Assembly: GCA_029098045.1 (NCBI GenBank)
Contig: JAQXNO010000005.1
Location: forward strand, 1-46,138
Length of the DNA: 46,138 bases
Direction: 5' to 3'
From: Bacillota bacterium
Lineage (GTDB): Bacteria > Bacillota > Clostridia > Oscillospirales > Oscillospiraceae
The notes under the pieces are model-generated. The model was not told where the DNA came from, ran no database searches, and saw only the letters and a list, made by a program, of their open reading frames with translations. This document shows positions 20,055 through 28,080 of the stretch, one piece after another (position 1 is the stretch's first letter; every line of letters begins with the position of its first letter). The translations under genes were made by a program, and so were the position numbers.

Positions 20055-20136
20055 AGATCGATTATCCTCCGTTTTGATTATTATACCACATCAAGCCCGG
20101 TGCAGGAAGTGATTTGGTCAAAAAAACACAAAAAAA

Positions 20137-20161
20137 CCGCACCACGCTTTCCGTGATGCGG
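20137..20161 (-). terminator. rpmE intrinsic terminator
   Basis: CCGCATCACG-GAAAG-CGTGGTGCGG followed by a T tract on the minus strand. Confidence 0.85.
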
Positions 20162-20172
20162 ATTTCTTTGTC

Positions 20173-20373
20173 TTACTTCAGGCCAAAACGCTTGTTGAAG
20201 CGATCAACACGTCCACCGGTGTCAACCAGCTTCTGCTTGCCGGTATAGAAAGGGTGGCACTTGGAGCAGATCTCAACACGAATCTCCTTCTTGGTGGAGC
20301 CGGTAGTAAAGACGTTACCACAGTTGCAGCGGATCGTGGTCTGTTCGTACTTGGGATGGATACCTTCCTTCAT
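20173..20373 (-). CDS. rpmE: 50S ribosomal protein L31 (zinc-type, CxC/CxxC)
   Basis: 66 aa from [48 protein letters not shown]; the longer 97 aa ORF start lies in the promoter. Confidence 0.95.
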   Translation of the reverse strand: MKEGIHPKYEQTTIRCNCGNVFTTGSTKKEIRVEICSKCHPFYTGKQKLVDTGGRVDRFNKRFGLK

Positions 20374-20437
20374 TTCGTTCACCTCTTTCTTATCAGTTAA
20401 AGGGCATAAAAACCCCAGCAATTTCAATCGCTCGAAT

Positions 20438-20466
20438 ATACTATCATACACTCGTGCGAAATGCAA
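20438..20466 (-). promoter_or_regulatory. rpmE promoter TTGCAT-N17-TAGTAT
   Basis: plus-strand ATGCAA 20461-20466 and ATACTA 20438-20443. Confidence 0.65.
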
Positions 20467-20494
20467 GTGTTTTTTTCGCTTTTACGAAAGTTTT

Positions 20495-21718
20495 TTAGAA
20501 TGCCCAGTTGCCGCTGCGGAAAACGGGCACCACTGCGCCATCCTCACAGATGGCATCGATGTTCATGCTGTCGCAGCCGATCATGAAATCCTCGTGGATC
20601 ATGGAATCGTTGACACCCAGCGCGCGGCACTCTTCCAAGGTCTTGTTGTGATGATCCCGGATGGTGTCGGCAAAGCCCATGCCCACCGCCAGATGGCAGG
20701 CGGCATTTTCGTCAAAGAGCGTATTGTAGAACAGAAGACCGCTCTGGCAGATGGGGCTTTGCTGGGGAACCAGCGCGCATTCACCCAGATAACGGGCGCC
20801 TTCATCCATATCCAGCATGGTGTTCAGCAGTGCCTCGCCCTGCTTCGCTCCGGCTTCCACCACCTTGCCGTTTTCAAAGCGCATAAAGAAGCCGTCGATC
20901 AGCTGTCCCTGATAGGACAGGGGCTTGGTGGCATAGACGATACCGTCTGCCTTGCCGCGCATGGGGCTGATAAAGCATTCCTCCGTGGGAATATTGGGAT
21001 TGAAGAAAATGCCCTGGTGGGAAACCTCTCCGCCGCCGCAGAACTGTGCCTCGGGAATCATGCCCACCGTCAGATCGGTACCGTTGTCCGCGGTATAGTG
21101 CAGCTGCCTGATTCCAAGGCTGTTCAGGTACTGGCATCGTCTGGCAAGGTTATCATTGTGTGCTTTCCAGGCAGCCATTGCATCGTCGCTTACACGGGAT
21201 GCAAAGAGAATCGCTTCCCACAGTTTTTCAATTGCCGCGGCGGTACGCAGGCCGGGGAACACCTTCTTTGCCCATGCCGCGCCGGGTACGGCGGCGATGC
21301 ACCACTGCTGTTTCCCCTCCCGGGCATCCGCATAGGGCTTCAAAATAGGATAGGAAAGCTTCCGCGCCTTGGCAATCTTTTCCATATTCATGCCCTTCAG
21401 ACCGTCGGGGTCTTCGGAAGTCAGATACAGGCGGGCAGGCAGCGCGTCGCAGTAGTGCTGCTGGCGTGCCTTCTCCCATTCCTTCACCTCACCCATGGTT
21501 TTGACGGTCTGATAGCGGGTGTGGATTTTTTCCAGAGGCTGGTAGCTCCAGTGGACGGTGACCTCCTTGGCCTTGGCCTTGTAGCAGCACTCCACAACCA
21601 TCTGCACAAACTCAGGCTGTTCAATGCCGGTATAGATCAACACCTCCTGCCCTTTCTGCACATTCAGGCCGCAGCGGACAATCAGGTTTGCGTATTCTCT
21701 CAGAATGGATTTTTTCAT
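20495..21718 (-). CDS. M29 family aminopeptidase
   Basis: MKKSILREYANLIVRCGLNVQKGQEVLIYTGIEQPEFVQMVVE, NDNLARRCQYLNSLGIRQLHYTADNGTDLTVGM; ATG 21718 preceded by AAAGGGAG; longer start at 21739 possible. Confidence 0.88.
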   Translation of the reverse strand: MKKSILREYANLIVRCGLNVQKGQEVLIYTGIEQPEFVQMVVECCYKAKAKEVTVHWSYQPLEKIHTRYQTVKTMGEVKEWEKARQQHYCDALPARLYLTSEDPDGLKGMNMEKIAKARKLSYPILKPYADAREGKQQWCIAAVPGAAWAKKVFPGLRTAAAIEKLWEAILFASRVSDDAMAAWKAHNDNLARRCQYLNSLGIRQLHYTADNGTDLTVGMIPEAQFCGGGEVSHQGIFFNPNIPTEECFISPMRGKADGIVYATKPLSYQGQLIDGFFMRFENGKVVEAGAKQGEALLNTMLDMDEGARYLGECALVPQQSPICQSGLLFYNTLFDENAACHLAVGMGFADTIRDHHNKTLEECRALGVNDSMIHEDFMIGCDSMNIDAICEDGAVVPVFRSGNWAF

Positions 21719-21750
21719 AGCTTCACGCTCCCTTTTCATAAATCTTCCCT

Positions 21751-21779
21751 ATTCTAGCAAAAGAAATACAAAAGGTCAA
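21751..21779 (-). promoter_or_regulatory. M29 aminopeptidase promoter TTGACC-N17-TAGAAT
   Basis: plus-strand ATTCTA 21751-21756 and GGTCAA 21774-21779. Confidence 0.55.
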
Positions 21780-21785
21780 TCCTTC

Positions 21786-21814
21786 TTGCATTCTTTTGGG
21801 ATTTGGCATATAAT
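21786..21814 (+). promoter_or_regulatory. promoter TTGCAT-N17-TATAAT for homocysteine methyltransferase gene
   Basis: -35 21786-21791, -10 21809-21814. Confidence 0.7.
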
Positions 21815-21843
21815 ACCGGAAAACATATTTGTGAGGTAACGCC

Positions 21844-22737
21844 ATGCTCACCAAAGAAGAATTTCAGAATCTCGTAAAGGACGCCCCCTTGCTGCTGGAC
21901 GGCGCCACCGGCTCCAATCTGCAGCGGTGCGGTATGCCCAAGGGCTGCTGCACGGAAAGCTGGGTGCTGAGCCATCCCGAGGCATTGGTCAGCCTGCAGC
22001 GATCTTACGCCGAGGCGGGCTCCCACATCATCTATGCGCCCACCTTTCAGGCACAGCCCATCGCATTGGAGCGGGTGGGACTTCAGAGCCGCACGGAAGC
22101 CGTCAACGCTCAGCTTGTGGCGCTCAGCCGCTCCGCCGCCCCCGGCTGTCTGATTGCAGGTGATCTGACCACCCTTGCCACCTTCTGCGACAGCTGGGAT
22201 GACGCCTGTTTTGATCTGCTGGTGGAAAACTATCGCCGGCAGATCCATGGGCTGATTGACGGCGGCGCGGATCTGCTGGTGGGTGAAACCCTCCTCTACC
22301 CCCAGGAGGCGGAAGCCATTCTCTGTGCCGCGGAGCTGGAGGGGGCAGGTGCCAGTATGTACACCTTCACCATGCAGCCCGACGGTTCGCTTTTCTCCGG
22401 CCGTGACGCGGGGCCCGTGCTGCGCAGTCTGGAAGAAGCAGGCGCCGCTGCGGTGGGGTTTAACTGTGTGGCTGCGGATATGATGACCCCCCACCTTGTC
22501 AGCAAGCTGCGGCGCAGCGTGAAAGGTCCGCTGATCTGTAAACCCAATGCCGGTGTACCTGTGATCGGCGCCGACGGCATCCCCGATTATCCCCAGACCC
22601 CCCGGGAATTTGCCTCCATCCTCAGAGACTGCCATGCCAGCGGCGCGCAAGTTCTCGGCGGCTGCTGCGGCACTGCGCCCGGCTACATCGCAGCGCTGAA
22701 AGAGGCTGTCGAATCATCCCAAAAGCGGTCGCACTGA
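21844..22737 (+). CDS. homocysteine S-methyltransferase family protein
   Basis: 297 aa; LLLDGATGSNLQRCGMP, NCVAADMMTPHLVS, VLGGCCGTAPGYIAAL zinc-site GGCCG. Confidence 0.93.
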   Translation: MLTKEEFQNLVKDAPLLLDGATGSNLQRCGMPKGCCTESWVLSHPEALVSLQRSYAEAGSHIIYAPTFQAQPIALERVGLQSRTEAVNAQLVALSRSAAPGCLIAGDLTTLATFCDSWDDACFDLLVENYRRQIHGLIDGGADLLVGETLLYPQEAEAILCAAELEGAGASMYTFTMQPDGSLFSGRDAGPVLRSLEEAGAAAVGFNCVAADMMTPHLVSKLRRSVKGPLICKPNAGVPVIGADGIPDYPQTPREFASILRDCHASGAQVLGGCCGTAPGYIAALKEAVESSQKRSH

Positions 22738-22745
22738 CCGCTTTT
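22721..22745 (+). terminator. intrinsic terminator overlapping the stop codon of the homocysteine methyltransferase gene
   Basis: AAAAGCGGTC-GCACT-GACCGCTTTT then T tract; TGA at 22735-22737 lies at the loop/stem boundary. Confidence 0.85.
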
Positions 22746-22771
22746 TTCATATTTGTTGACCAAATCAAATA

Positions 22772-22800
22772 TTGCCATAGTGCAAAACATCTGTTATAAT
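22772..22800 (+). promoter_or_regulatory. promoter TTGCCA-N17-TATAAT
   Basis: -35 22772-22777, -10 22795-22800; start codon only 9 nt beyond the -10. Confidence 0.65.
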
Positions 22801-22809
22801 GGCACCGTT

Positions 22810-24222
22810 ATGGAAAGAAAAGTGAGTCTTTACGTCAGCAGAAAAAACCCGCTGACATGGCTGATGGCACTTTGTCTGGTCGGCTCGGCAGTGGCCCGCA
22901 TTGTTATCTTTTCCGGCGTGGAAGGAGTCGGAGCGTGGAGCCAAATCGTTCTGCCAATCGCAGCCTGCCTGCTGTATGTGCTCATCGCAATCTTAAATGG
23001 CAAGGAGATGTTCTACAAAACAGCCATTCCGGTTTGGATGGCATCCCTCTATTCCGCCATCTGGATTCGCAATAACATCGAAAACAGGATAGGTGTCTGG
23101 CTGTTCTGGGTCGCGCTGTTCTTCTTTGCATTCATGTACACAGATATCACAGCCGGCCATCGAAAGCGCGGCATTTTCCTGTTGGTTCCGCTGGTTCTGT
23201 CCCCCATTGTATTCATCCTGTATTTCTACCGCGATGCCCTGATGGCCGGACAAATCAGCAGCCTCATCCCCGCGTTGCCGGATCTTCTGATGCTGTCGGG
23301 TGTCTTCCTGCTGATTTTTGCCCTGCGGATTCATACCGACGGTGCCTATCATCCCACCTGGGGTGACCGAATTGACGGCCGCCGCATCCGCACCCTGGCG
23401 CCCATGGAACAGATCAGCGCTTATTTTCAGGTGGAACGCAACACCTGTTCCAACCTGTTTGACGAGTCCTTCGAGATCACCCCTGTGGAACGCTATATCC
23501 GTCAGAAGCGCCGTGAGGGTCTGACCGATTTTGGTATTCTCCATGTTCTGCTCGCCGCCTATGTCAGGGGCGTTGCCAAGTATCCCCAGCTGAACCGCTT
23601 CATCTCCGGTCAGAAAATCTATTCCCATGGCAGCGACATTCAGTACTGCATGACCGTCAAGAAAGAAATGTCTATGGACTCCCCCGACACAACGGTCAAG
23701 GTACACCTGACGCCCGGGGACACCGCTGCGGATGTGTATCACAAGCTGAATGCCGCCATTGAAGAGGTCAAGTCCACGCAGGAGCTGGATTCCGGGCTGG
23801 ATAACCTGGTTCAGTATCTGAATCTGGTGCCCAGTGTGGTGCTGAAGTTCACCGTGTGGCTGCTGAAGCTGCTGGACTATTTCGGACTGGTGCCCGGATT
23901 CCTGCTGGAGCTGAGCCCCTTCCACGGCAGTCTGTTTTTTACCTCCATGGGTTCGTTGGGCATCCGCCCCGTCTACCACCATCTGTATGACTTTGGCAAC
24001 CTGCCCGTATTTGCCGCCTTCGGCTGCAAGCGTAAAGCTCTGGAGCTTCAGGAGGATGGCAGTGTGGTTCAGAGAAAGTACATCGACTGCAAGTTCACGT
24101 TGGACGAACGTATTGCGGACGGTTACTATTACGCAACCTTCTTCAAGTACTATCGCCGGCTGCTGCGCAATCCCGAGGTTCTGGATCAGCCGCCGGAAGA
24201 AATCGTACAGGACGTTCCGTAA
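22810..24222 (+). CDS. membrane-anchored 2-oxo-acid dehydrogenase E2-like (CAT-fold) acyltransferase domain protein
   Basis: N-terminal multi-TM region followed by E2/CAT-like segment with FTLDERIADGYYYATFFKYYRRLLRNPEVL at the DHRxxDG position; function unknown. Confidence 0.65.
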   Translation: MERKVSLYVSRKNPLTWLMALCLVGSAVARIVIFSGVEGVGAWSQIVLPIAACLLYVLIAILNGKEMFYKTAIPVWMASLYSAIWIRNNIENRIGVWLFWVALFFFAFMYTDITAGHRKRGIFLLVPLVLSPIVFILYFYRDALMAGQISSLIPALPDLLMLSGVFLLIFALRIHTDGAYHPTWGDRIDGRRIRTLAPMEQISAYFQVERNTCSNLFDESFEITPVERYIRQKRREGLTDFGILHVLLAAYVRGVAKYPQLNRFISGQKIYSHGSDIQYCMTVKKEMSMDSPDTTVKVHLTPGDTAADVYHKLNAAIEEVKSTQELDSGLDNLVQYLNLVPSVVLKFTVWLLKLLDYFGLVPGFLLELSPFHGSLFFTSMGSLGIRPVYHHLYDFGNLPVFAAFGCKRKALELQEDGSVVQRKYIDCKFTLDERIADGYYYATFFKYYRRLLRNPEVLDQPPEEIVQDVP

Positions 24223-24224
24223 AG

Positions 24225-25022
24225 ATGAAAGAACATATCATTCGTGCTCTGAAGGAATCCTGCCCATGGCAGGATTCTCTTCTATGGTTTCCCTGCATTG
24301 ACTCTACCAACACCCGTGCCCGGGAGCTGGCACGGCAGGGAGCGCCTCACGGCACCGTGCTCATCGCCGACCGCCAGACCGGCGGCCGCGGACGCATGGG
24401 GCGCAGCTTTCATTCCCCCGGAGGTGTCGGCATCTACATGAGTGTGATCCTCAGGCCGCACTGTGCGCCTCAGGCGCTGATGCACCTGACCTGTGCAGCG
24501 GCAGTTGCTCTGTGCGATGCGGCGGAATCCGCCGTCGGATTTCGTCCGGGTATCAAGTGGATCAACGATCTTGTGGTTCAAAAGCGCAAGATCGCAGGTG
24601 TTTTGACGGAATTAGGCTTTGACAGCCAGGGGATGGTTGATTTTGCTGTGGTAGGCATTGGCATCAACTGCTGTCAGCAGCAGTCCGATTTCCCGGAGGA
24701 ACTCCGCCATGTTGCCGGTTCGCTCTGCTCGGTCACGGGAAAGGAAATTGACCGTATCCGGGTTGCCGCCGCCATGATGGATGCCCTTTACCGGATGGAT
24801 GCACAGCTTCTGACCGAAAAGGCGCGTATCATGGAGCAATACCGCCGGGACTGCATCACCCTCGGGCAGGAAGTATCGGTGATACGCGGTGACGAGATCC
24901 GCTGCGGAACAGCGCTGGACATCGACGAATCGGGCGCACTGCTGGTGCGGTTTTCCGATGGTCAGGAGGCGTTCGTCAATTCCGGAGAGGTCAGCGTCCG
25001 CGGAATGTACGGATACGCGTAA
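24225..25022 (+). CDS. birA: biotin--[acetyl-CoA-carboxylase] ligase
   Basis: 265 aa; STNTRARELARQGAPHGTVLIADRQTGGRGRMGRSFHSPGGVGIYMSVIL, KWINDLVVQKRKIAGVLTEL. Confidence 0.95.
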   Translation: MKEHIIRALKESCPWQDSLLWFPCIDSTNTRARELARQGAPHGTVLIADRQTGGRGRMGRSFHSPGGVGIYMSVILRPHCAPQALMHLTCAAAVALCDAAESAVGFRPGIKWINDLVVQKRKIAGVLTELGFDSQGMVDFAVVGIGINCCQQQSDFPEELRHVAGSLCSVTGKEIDRIRVAAAMMDALYRMDAQLLTEKARIMEQYRRDCITLGQEVSVIRGDEIRCGTALDIDESGALLVRFSDGQEAFVNSGEVSVRGMYGYA

Positions 25023-25058
25023 TTTTTCTAAAACTTACCTTTTTCGTGCAAAATATCA

Positions 25059-25087
25059 TTGCATTTTCCTCTGCTGTTGGTTATAAT
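25059..25087 (+). promoter_or_regulatory. promoter TTGCAT-N17-TATAAT
   Basis: -35 25059-25064, -10 25082-25087, upstream of small membrane protein. Confidence 0.7.
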
Positions 25088-25122
25088 GTTAGCAGTAATA
25101 TTTGATTATGGAGGTTGTTTCT

Positions 25123-25422
25123 ATGAAAACCATTCTGAAAGTCCTGAGCGCTCTGGCCGCAATCGCCGGTGCAGTCTATGTCATCGCCACCTACGGTGAT
25201 AAGATCGTCGCCTGGGCCAAGAAGATTATGGCTTCCTGCCCCTGCTGCTCCGAGGCATGCAAGTGCGCCTGCGAGAGTGAGTCCGATACAGAAGCTCCCG
25301 CAGAAGAAGCCCCTGCTGAGGAAGTCCCCGCAGAAGAAGCCCCCGCTGAAGAAGCTCCCGTGGAGGAGGTCGTCATCGCGGACAACGAGCCTGTGGCTGT
25401 CGATGAGGACTTCGCCGAGTAA
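25123..25422 (+). CDS. small single-TM protein with Cys cluster and APAEE repeats, unknown function
   Basis: 99 aa from ATG 25123 (ggaggttgtttctATG); own promoter and terminator. Confidence 0.75.
   Translation: MKTILKVLSALAAIAGAVYVIATYGDKIVAWAKKIMASCPCCSEACKCACESESDTEAPAEEAPAEEVPAEEAPAEEAPVEEVVIADNEPVAVDEDFAE
25291..25368 (+). repeat. tandem 15-bp repeat encoding (E)APAE pentapeptides
   Basis: EAPAE-EAPAE-EVPAE-EAPAE-EAPVE. Confidence 0.85.
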
Positions 25423-25437
25423 TCCAAACGCACATCT

Positions 25438-25474
25438 GCAAAACCGGGATGGCCTGCACCATCCCGGTTTTTGC
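25438..25474. terminator. bidirectional intrinsic terminator
   Basis: GCAAAACCGGGATGG-CCTGCA-CCATCCCGGTTTTTGC between convergent genes. Confidence 0.85.
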
Positions 25475-25483
25475 GTATTTGTG

Positions 25484-26695
25484 TCACAGATCTGTGGCAA
25501 TCTGAATCAGCATCTTCACGCACAGCTCCATATCCTCCACGGGGATGAACTCAAAGCGTCCGTGGTAGTTTTCGCCGCCGGTACACAGATTCGGGCAGGG
25601 CAGTCCTTCATAGGAAAGCCGCGCACCATCTGTGCCGCCGCGAATGGGTACTTCCACAGGGTTCATACCCACGGCTTCCATGGCCTTCTTTGCCCGCTCC
25701 ACCACGTACATACAGGGCTCGATGCACTTTTTCATGTTATAATAGCTGTCGCGGATCGTCAGCTCCACGGTGCCTTCGCCGTACTTTTTGTTGATAAAAT
25801 CGGCAGCCGCAGCCATGACCGCTTTCTTCTCCTGAAATTTATCCATGTCATGATCGCGGATGATCCAGCGCAGTGTGGACTGCTCCACTTCCCCCGCCAT
25901 GTCGGTCAAATGGATAAAGCCCTCGTAGCCGTCCGTATGCTCCGGCTTCTGGGCGTTCGGCAGCAGGCTCTGATACTCCATGGCAATATACTGGGAGTTG
26001 ACCATCTTATCCTTGGCAGAGCCCGGATGGATGTTCAGACCGCGAAACACCGCCTTCGCCCCGGCTGCGTTGAAGTTCTCGTACTCAATTTCCCCGATGG
26101 GGCCGCCGTCCGCGGTATAGGCATAATCCGCCCCAAAGCCCCTGACATCAAATCTGTCCGCACCGCGGCCGATCTCTTCATCGGGCGTGAAGCCGATTCT
26201 GATGGTAGCGTGGCGCATTCTGGTGGTCATCAAAAATTCTGCGGCGGCCATAATTTCCGCAATGCCGGCCTTATCGTCCGCCCCCAGAAGCGTGGTGCCG
26301 TCGGTGACGATCAGGTGTTTGCCGCAGTGATTTTTCAGGCTGGGATAGTCGGACTGCCGCAGGAAGATGCCCTTTTCCTCATTCAGGCACACATCACCGC
26401 CCCGGTATTCTACGATCTTTGCCTTGATGTTGGCCCCGGAAGCATCGGGGGAGGTGTCCATATGGGCAATCAGACCGATGGTGGGCAGCCGGGGATCACC
26501 GGGCACTGTGCCGTAGACATAGCCATTTTCATCCATAAAGGCGTCACAAATGCCGATTTCCTTCATTTCCTCCACCAGCGCCGCACCAAGCAGCTTTTGC
26601 TTCCGGGTGGAAGGGCAGGTATCGGAGAATTCATCGCTCATGGTATCGAAAGATACATATTTCAAGAACCGTTCGGTCACTGTTTTCATTTTCAT
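25484..26695 (-). CDS. pepT: peptidase T (tripeptide aminopeptidase)
   Basis: MKMKTVTERFLKYVSFDTMSDE, LIAHMDTSPDASGANIK, GADDKAGIAEIMAAAEFL, FTPDEEIGRGADRFDV, GGTDGARLSYEGLPCPNLCTGG; aaggag SD before ATG 26695. Confidence 0.96.
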   Translation of the reverse strand: MKMKTVTERFLKYVSFDTMSDEFSDTCPSTRKQKLLGAALVEEMKEIGICDAFMDENGYVYGTVPGDPRLPTIGLIAHMDTSPDASGANIKAKIVEYRGGDVCLNEEKGIFLRQSDYPSLKNHCGKHLIVTDGTTLLGADDKAGIAEIMAAAEFLMTTRMRHATIRIGFTPDEEIGRGADRFDVRGFGADYAYTADGGPIGEIEYENFNAAGAKAVFRGLNIHPGSAKDKMVNSQYIAMEYQSLLPNAQKPEHTDGYEGFIHLTDMAGEVEQSTLRWIIRDHDMDKFQEKKAVMAAAADFINKKYGEGTVELTIRDSYYNMKKCIEPCMYVVERAKKAMEAVGMNPVEVPIRGGTDGARLSYEGLPCPNLCTGGENYHGRFEFIPVEDMELCVKMLIQIATDL

Positions 26696-26713
26696 AACTC
26701 CTTTTGCGGAAAA

Positions 26714-26739
26714 GAGCCGCCGCAAATGCGCGGCGGCTC
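26714..26739 (-). terminator. ackA intrinsic terminator
   Basis: GAGCCGCCGC-6-GCGGCGGCTC followed by TTTT on the minus strand. Confidence 0.75.
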
Positions 26740-26755
26740 CGATTTTAGGGATTCT

Positions 26756-27946
26756 TTACTTTGCCGCGTTGACCAGCTCAGCGGTATCCTGTGCGATCAT
26801 CAGCTCTTCGTTGGTGGGAACGATCCACACCTCAACCTTGGAATCGTCGGTGGAAATCTTGATTTCCTTGCCGCGATTCTTGTTCAGTTCGGGATCGATC
26901 TTCACACCCATGAAGCCCAGATACTCACAAACGGCTGCACGGACGTTGCAGTCGTTCTCACCCACGCCTGCGGTGAAGGTCAGAACATCAATGCCGTTCA
27001 GTGCGGCGGCATAGGCGCCAACGAACTTGGCAACCTCGTAGCAGAACTTGTCACGTGCCAGCGCGCAATCGGCATTGCCCTCTGCCGCGCCGCTTTCCAG
27101 GTCGCGGAAGTCGGAGGAAACACCGGAGATAGCCAGAACACCGGACTTCTTGTTCAGGATGTTCAGGCACTCGTCCACGCTGTAGCCGTACTTGTTGCAC
27201 AAAAACTGCACAACGGCGGGGTCGATATCACCGGAGCGGGTGCCCATGGGAACACCGGCCAGAGGCGTCAGACCCATGGTGGTATCCTGGCACTTGCCGT
27301 CCTTCACAGCGGACATGGAAGAGCCGTTGCCCAGATGGCAGTTGACCATCTTGAACTGCTTTCTGCCGATCAGCTCTGCGGTACGCTTGGCAACATACTT
27401 GTGGGAAGTGCCATGGAAGCCGTAGCGGCGGATGGAGTCATTCTCGTAGTACTCCGTGGGGATGGCATAACGGTAAGCCTTGGGGGGCATGGTCCTGTGG
27501 AATGCGGTATCGAACACAGCGACCTGGGGCGTGGTGGGCATAACAGCCTGGCAGGCACGGATGCCCATCAGGTTTGCGGGGTTATGCAGGGGGCCCAGGG
27601 GAATGCACTTCTCGATGGCCTTGATGACTTCGTCATTGATGATGCAGGAATCGAAGAATTCCATGCCGCCGTGCAGAACACGGTGACCGACCGCGTCGAT
27701 CTCATCGGTGGACTTGATGACACCGTTCACAGGGTCAACCAGAATGTCCAGCGTTGCGGCGATTGCTTCGGAATGGGTGGGCATGGGGATATCCCTGACA
27801 ATCTTCTGGCCGTTGGCATTGTGGTTCAGACGGCCGTCAATGCCGATACGCTCACACAGACCCTTGGCGGATACAACGCCGGTCTCGGGATCCATCAGCT
27901 GATACTTCAGAGAAGAAGAACCGGCGTTGATGATCAAAATGTTCAT
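26756..27946 (-). CDS. ackA: acetate kinase
   Basis: 396 aa; MNILIINAGSSSLKYQLMD, VGHRVLHGG, FDTAFHRTMP, YGFHGTSHKYV, HLGNGSSMSAVKDGK, TMGLTPLAGVPMGTRSGDIDP. Confidence 0.98.
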   Translation of the reverse strand: MNILIINAGSSSLKYQLMDPETGVVSAKGLCERIGIDGRLNHNANGQKIVRDIPMPTHSEAIAATLDILVDPVNGVIKSTDEIDAVGHRVLHGGMEFFDSCIINDEVIKAIEKCIPLGPLHNPANLMGIRACQAVMPTTPQVAVFDTAFHRTMPPKAYRYAIPTEYYENDSIRRYGFHGTSHKYVAKRTAELIGRKQFKMVNCHLGNGSSMSAVKDGKCQDTTMGLTPLAGVPMGTRSGDIDPAVVQFLCNKYGYSVDECLNILNKKSGVLAISGVSSDFRDLESGAAEGNADCALARDKFCYEVAKFVGAYAAALNGIDVLTFTAGVGENDCNVRAAVCEYLGFMGVKIDPELNKNRGKEIKISTDDSKVEVWIVPTNEELMIAQDTAELVNAAK

Positions 27947-27990
27947 TGGAATCTGCCTCCTAAAAATATTGTTAATTTTGGTGACTTATG

Positions 27991-28020
27991 ATATGATAGC
28001 AGAAGCTTCTGTTATTATAT
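27991..28020. promoter_or_regulatory. 30-bp near-perfect palindrome between divergent ackA and tmcAL (candidate operator)
   Basis: ATATGATAGCAGAAG|CTTCTGTTATTATAT, 13 of 15 positions pair. Confidence 0.5.
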
Positions 28021-28080
28021 TTGATTTTTCTGAATTTCTCAACCCCTGAACAGAAAAAATTTGAAAAAGGAGGGAGTTTT

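Noticed and set aside
20374-20466. 31-residue N-terminal extension of L31
   Set aside because: Its start is upstream of the predicted transcription start (within the -35 box); standard L31 begins at 20373.
20261-21757. 498-codon ORF antisense to the M29 aminopeptidase and rpmE
   Set aside because: Shadow ORF, no coherent domain.
27968-27985. TTGTTAA half-site resembling a Rex operator near ackA
   Set aside because: Only one half matches; the second half (GGTGACT) does not, so chance is likely.
25169-27991. 940-codon plus-strand ORF antisense to pepT and ackA
   Set aside because: Shadow ORF: the sense genes almost never use TTA, CTA or TCA codons, which keeps the opposite frame open; no protein-like signature and pepT/ackA are unambiguous.
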